Below are positions 5,513 to 5,861 of a stretch of 5,861 bases of DNA, one piece after another. Origin of the DNA: an uncultured Collinsella sp. (lineage in GTDB: Bacteria > Actinomycetota > Coriobacteriia > Coriobacteriales > Coriobacteriaceae); contig URIK01000113.1 in assembly GCA_900547855.1 (NCBI GenBank), positions 1 through 5,861 on the forward strand. Direction: 5' to 3'. Under the pieces are notes generated by a model that saw only the letters and a program-made list of their open reading frames with translations, was not told where the DNA came from and made no database searches. Both the position numbers and the translations under genes were made by a program. The stretch's first letter is position 1. Each line of letters begins with the position of its first letter.

Positions 5513-5813
5513 ATGGATCGCAAAAAAGCAATCGCGCTCTCATTTTCCGTTCCCGTCGCATGGGGCTTTTCGTATCCCCTCATGAAGATCGGCATGAACA
5601 GCATGAACGCCACGAGCATCGTCGCGCTACGCTGCATCATCGCCTTTGTGGCCTGCCTGCTGCTCTTCCACAAGCACGCGTTGCGCATCAACCGCGACCT
5701 TATGGTCCGTGCCGCCATCATCGGCGCCATTATGGCAACCGAGCTCACCTGCATGTGTCTGGGATCCAGCCTCACCTCTGCCTCCACCGCCGGCTTTTTG
5801 CAGAGCCTGACGG
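5513..5813 (+). CDS. EamA/DMT-superfamily transporter, 5' part only
   Basis: About 100 codons of a 10-helix drug/metabolite transporter (normally near 300 residues) are present. Three hydrophobic segments are visible at about 5-27, 33-53 and 65-85, with the second half of the three-helix repeat leading into SSLTSASTAGFLQSLT. AWGFSYPLMKIG (17-28) is the typical EamA opening (W-G-x2-x-P/F-x3-K/R) and ALRCIIAFVACLLLF (43-57) is the typical second helix. ATG at 5513 follows AAAAGGAG (5501-5508) by 4 bases. The coding frame runs into the Nextera adapter at 5814, where it continues for about 15 artificial residues (SYTHLTLPTT and neighbours) before a stop at 5858-5860; those are not part of the protein. 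The substrate is unknown; family members export amino acids, metabolites or drugs. Control by the divergent LysR gene is likely. Confidence 0.85.
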
Positions 5814-5861
5814 CTGTCTCTTATACACATCTGACGCTGCCGACGACTAGTCGAGTGTAGA
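5814..5861. other. Nextera i5-side sequencing adapter (not genomic)
   Basis: Bases 5814-5832 are CTGTCTCTTATACACATCT, the reverse complement of the Tn5 mosaic end. Bases 5833-5846 (GACGCTGCCGACGA) complete the Nextera read-1 adapter in reverse complement. Bases 5847-5854 (CTAGTCGA) occupy the i5 index position, from memory the complement of index S513, and 5855-5861 (GTGTAGA) begin the P5 primer complement. Genomic sequence ends at about 5813. Confidence 0.98.

Noticed and set aside
5845..5853. A further GACTAGTCG, like the phased sites at 2981 and 3008
   Set aside because: It spans the junction of the Nextera adapter and the i5 index, so it is synthetic and only coincidentally similar.

Overview
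The window reads as an assembled short-read contig from a high-GC bacterium, most likely a gut Actinobacterium of the class Coriobacteriia (Collinsella-like). That placement is an inference from the codon-biased GC-rich genes, the strong AAGGAG-type ribosome binding sites and the general look of the proteins; nothing here fixes the species. Both ends are not genomic. Bases 1-47 and 5814-5861 are Illumina Nextera (Tn5) library adapters, including the mosaic ends and what look like the i7 and i5 index bases. Genomic sequence therefore runs only from about 48 to 5813, and any ORF that runs into an end carries artificial residues.

Layout, left to right. A small zinc-ribbon-like protein (+, 79-375) converges on rsmJ, a 16S rRNA m2G1516 methyltransferase (-, 413-1117). 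Just upstream of rsmJ on the same strand is a short ORF (1181-1324) for a 46-47 residue single-pass membrane protein with a near-perfect Shine-Dalgarno sequence. A four-helix membrane protein of unknown function follows (+, 1554-1955). It converges on an rlmA-type 23S rRNA guanine-N1 methyltransferase (-, 2084-2899); between the two lie a strong bidirectional terminator and a compact REP-like double hairpin. rlmA is divergent from a MATE-family multidrug efflux transporter (+, 3078-4460). Their shared intergenic region carries three CTAGTC sites spaced exactly 27 bp apart, the central one inside a 32-bp dyad. A LysR-type regulator (-, 4488-5354) converges on the MATE gene and is divergent from an EamA/DMT transporter (+, from 5513), which is cut off by the right adapter after about 100 codons.

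How the parts may work together: the divergent LysR/EamA pair is a classic local regulator and target arrangement. The divergent rlmA/MATE pair puts a ribosome-modifying enzyme, of the family whose TlrB member gives macrolide resistance, next to a drug exporter, with a shared phased operator-like array between them. rsmJ and rlmA are otherwise housekeeping rRNA modification genes.

I see no CRISPR array, no transposase gene, no tRNA or rRNA and no clearly new multi-gene system. The items most worth following up are the 27-bp phased repeats, the hidden small membrane protein and the REP-like element.
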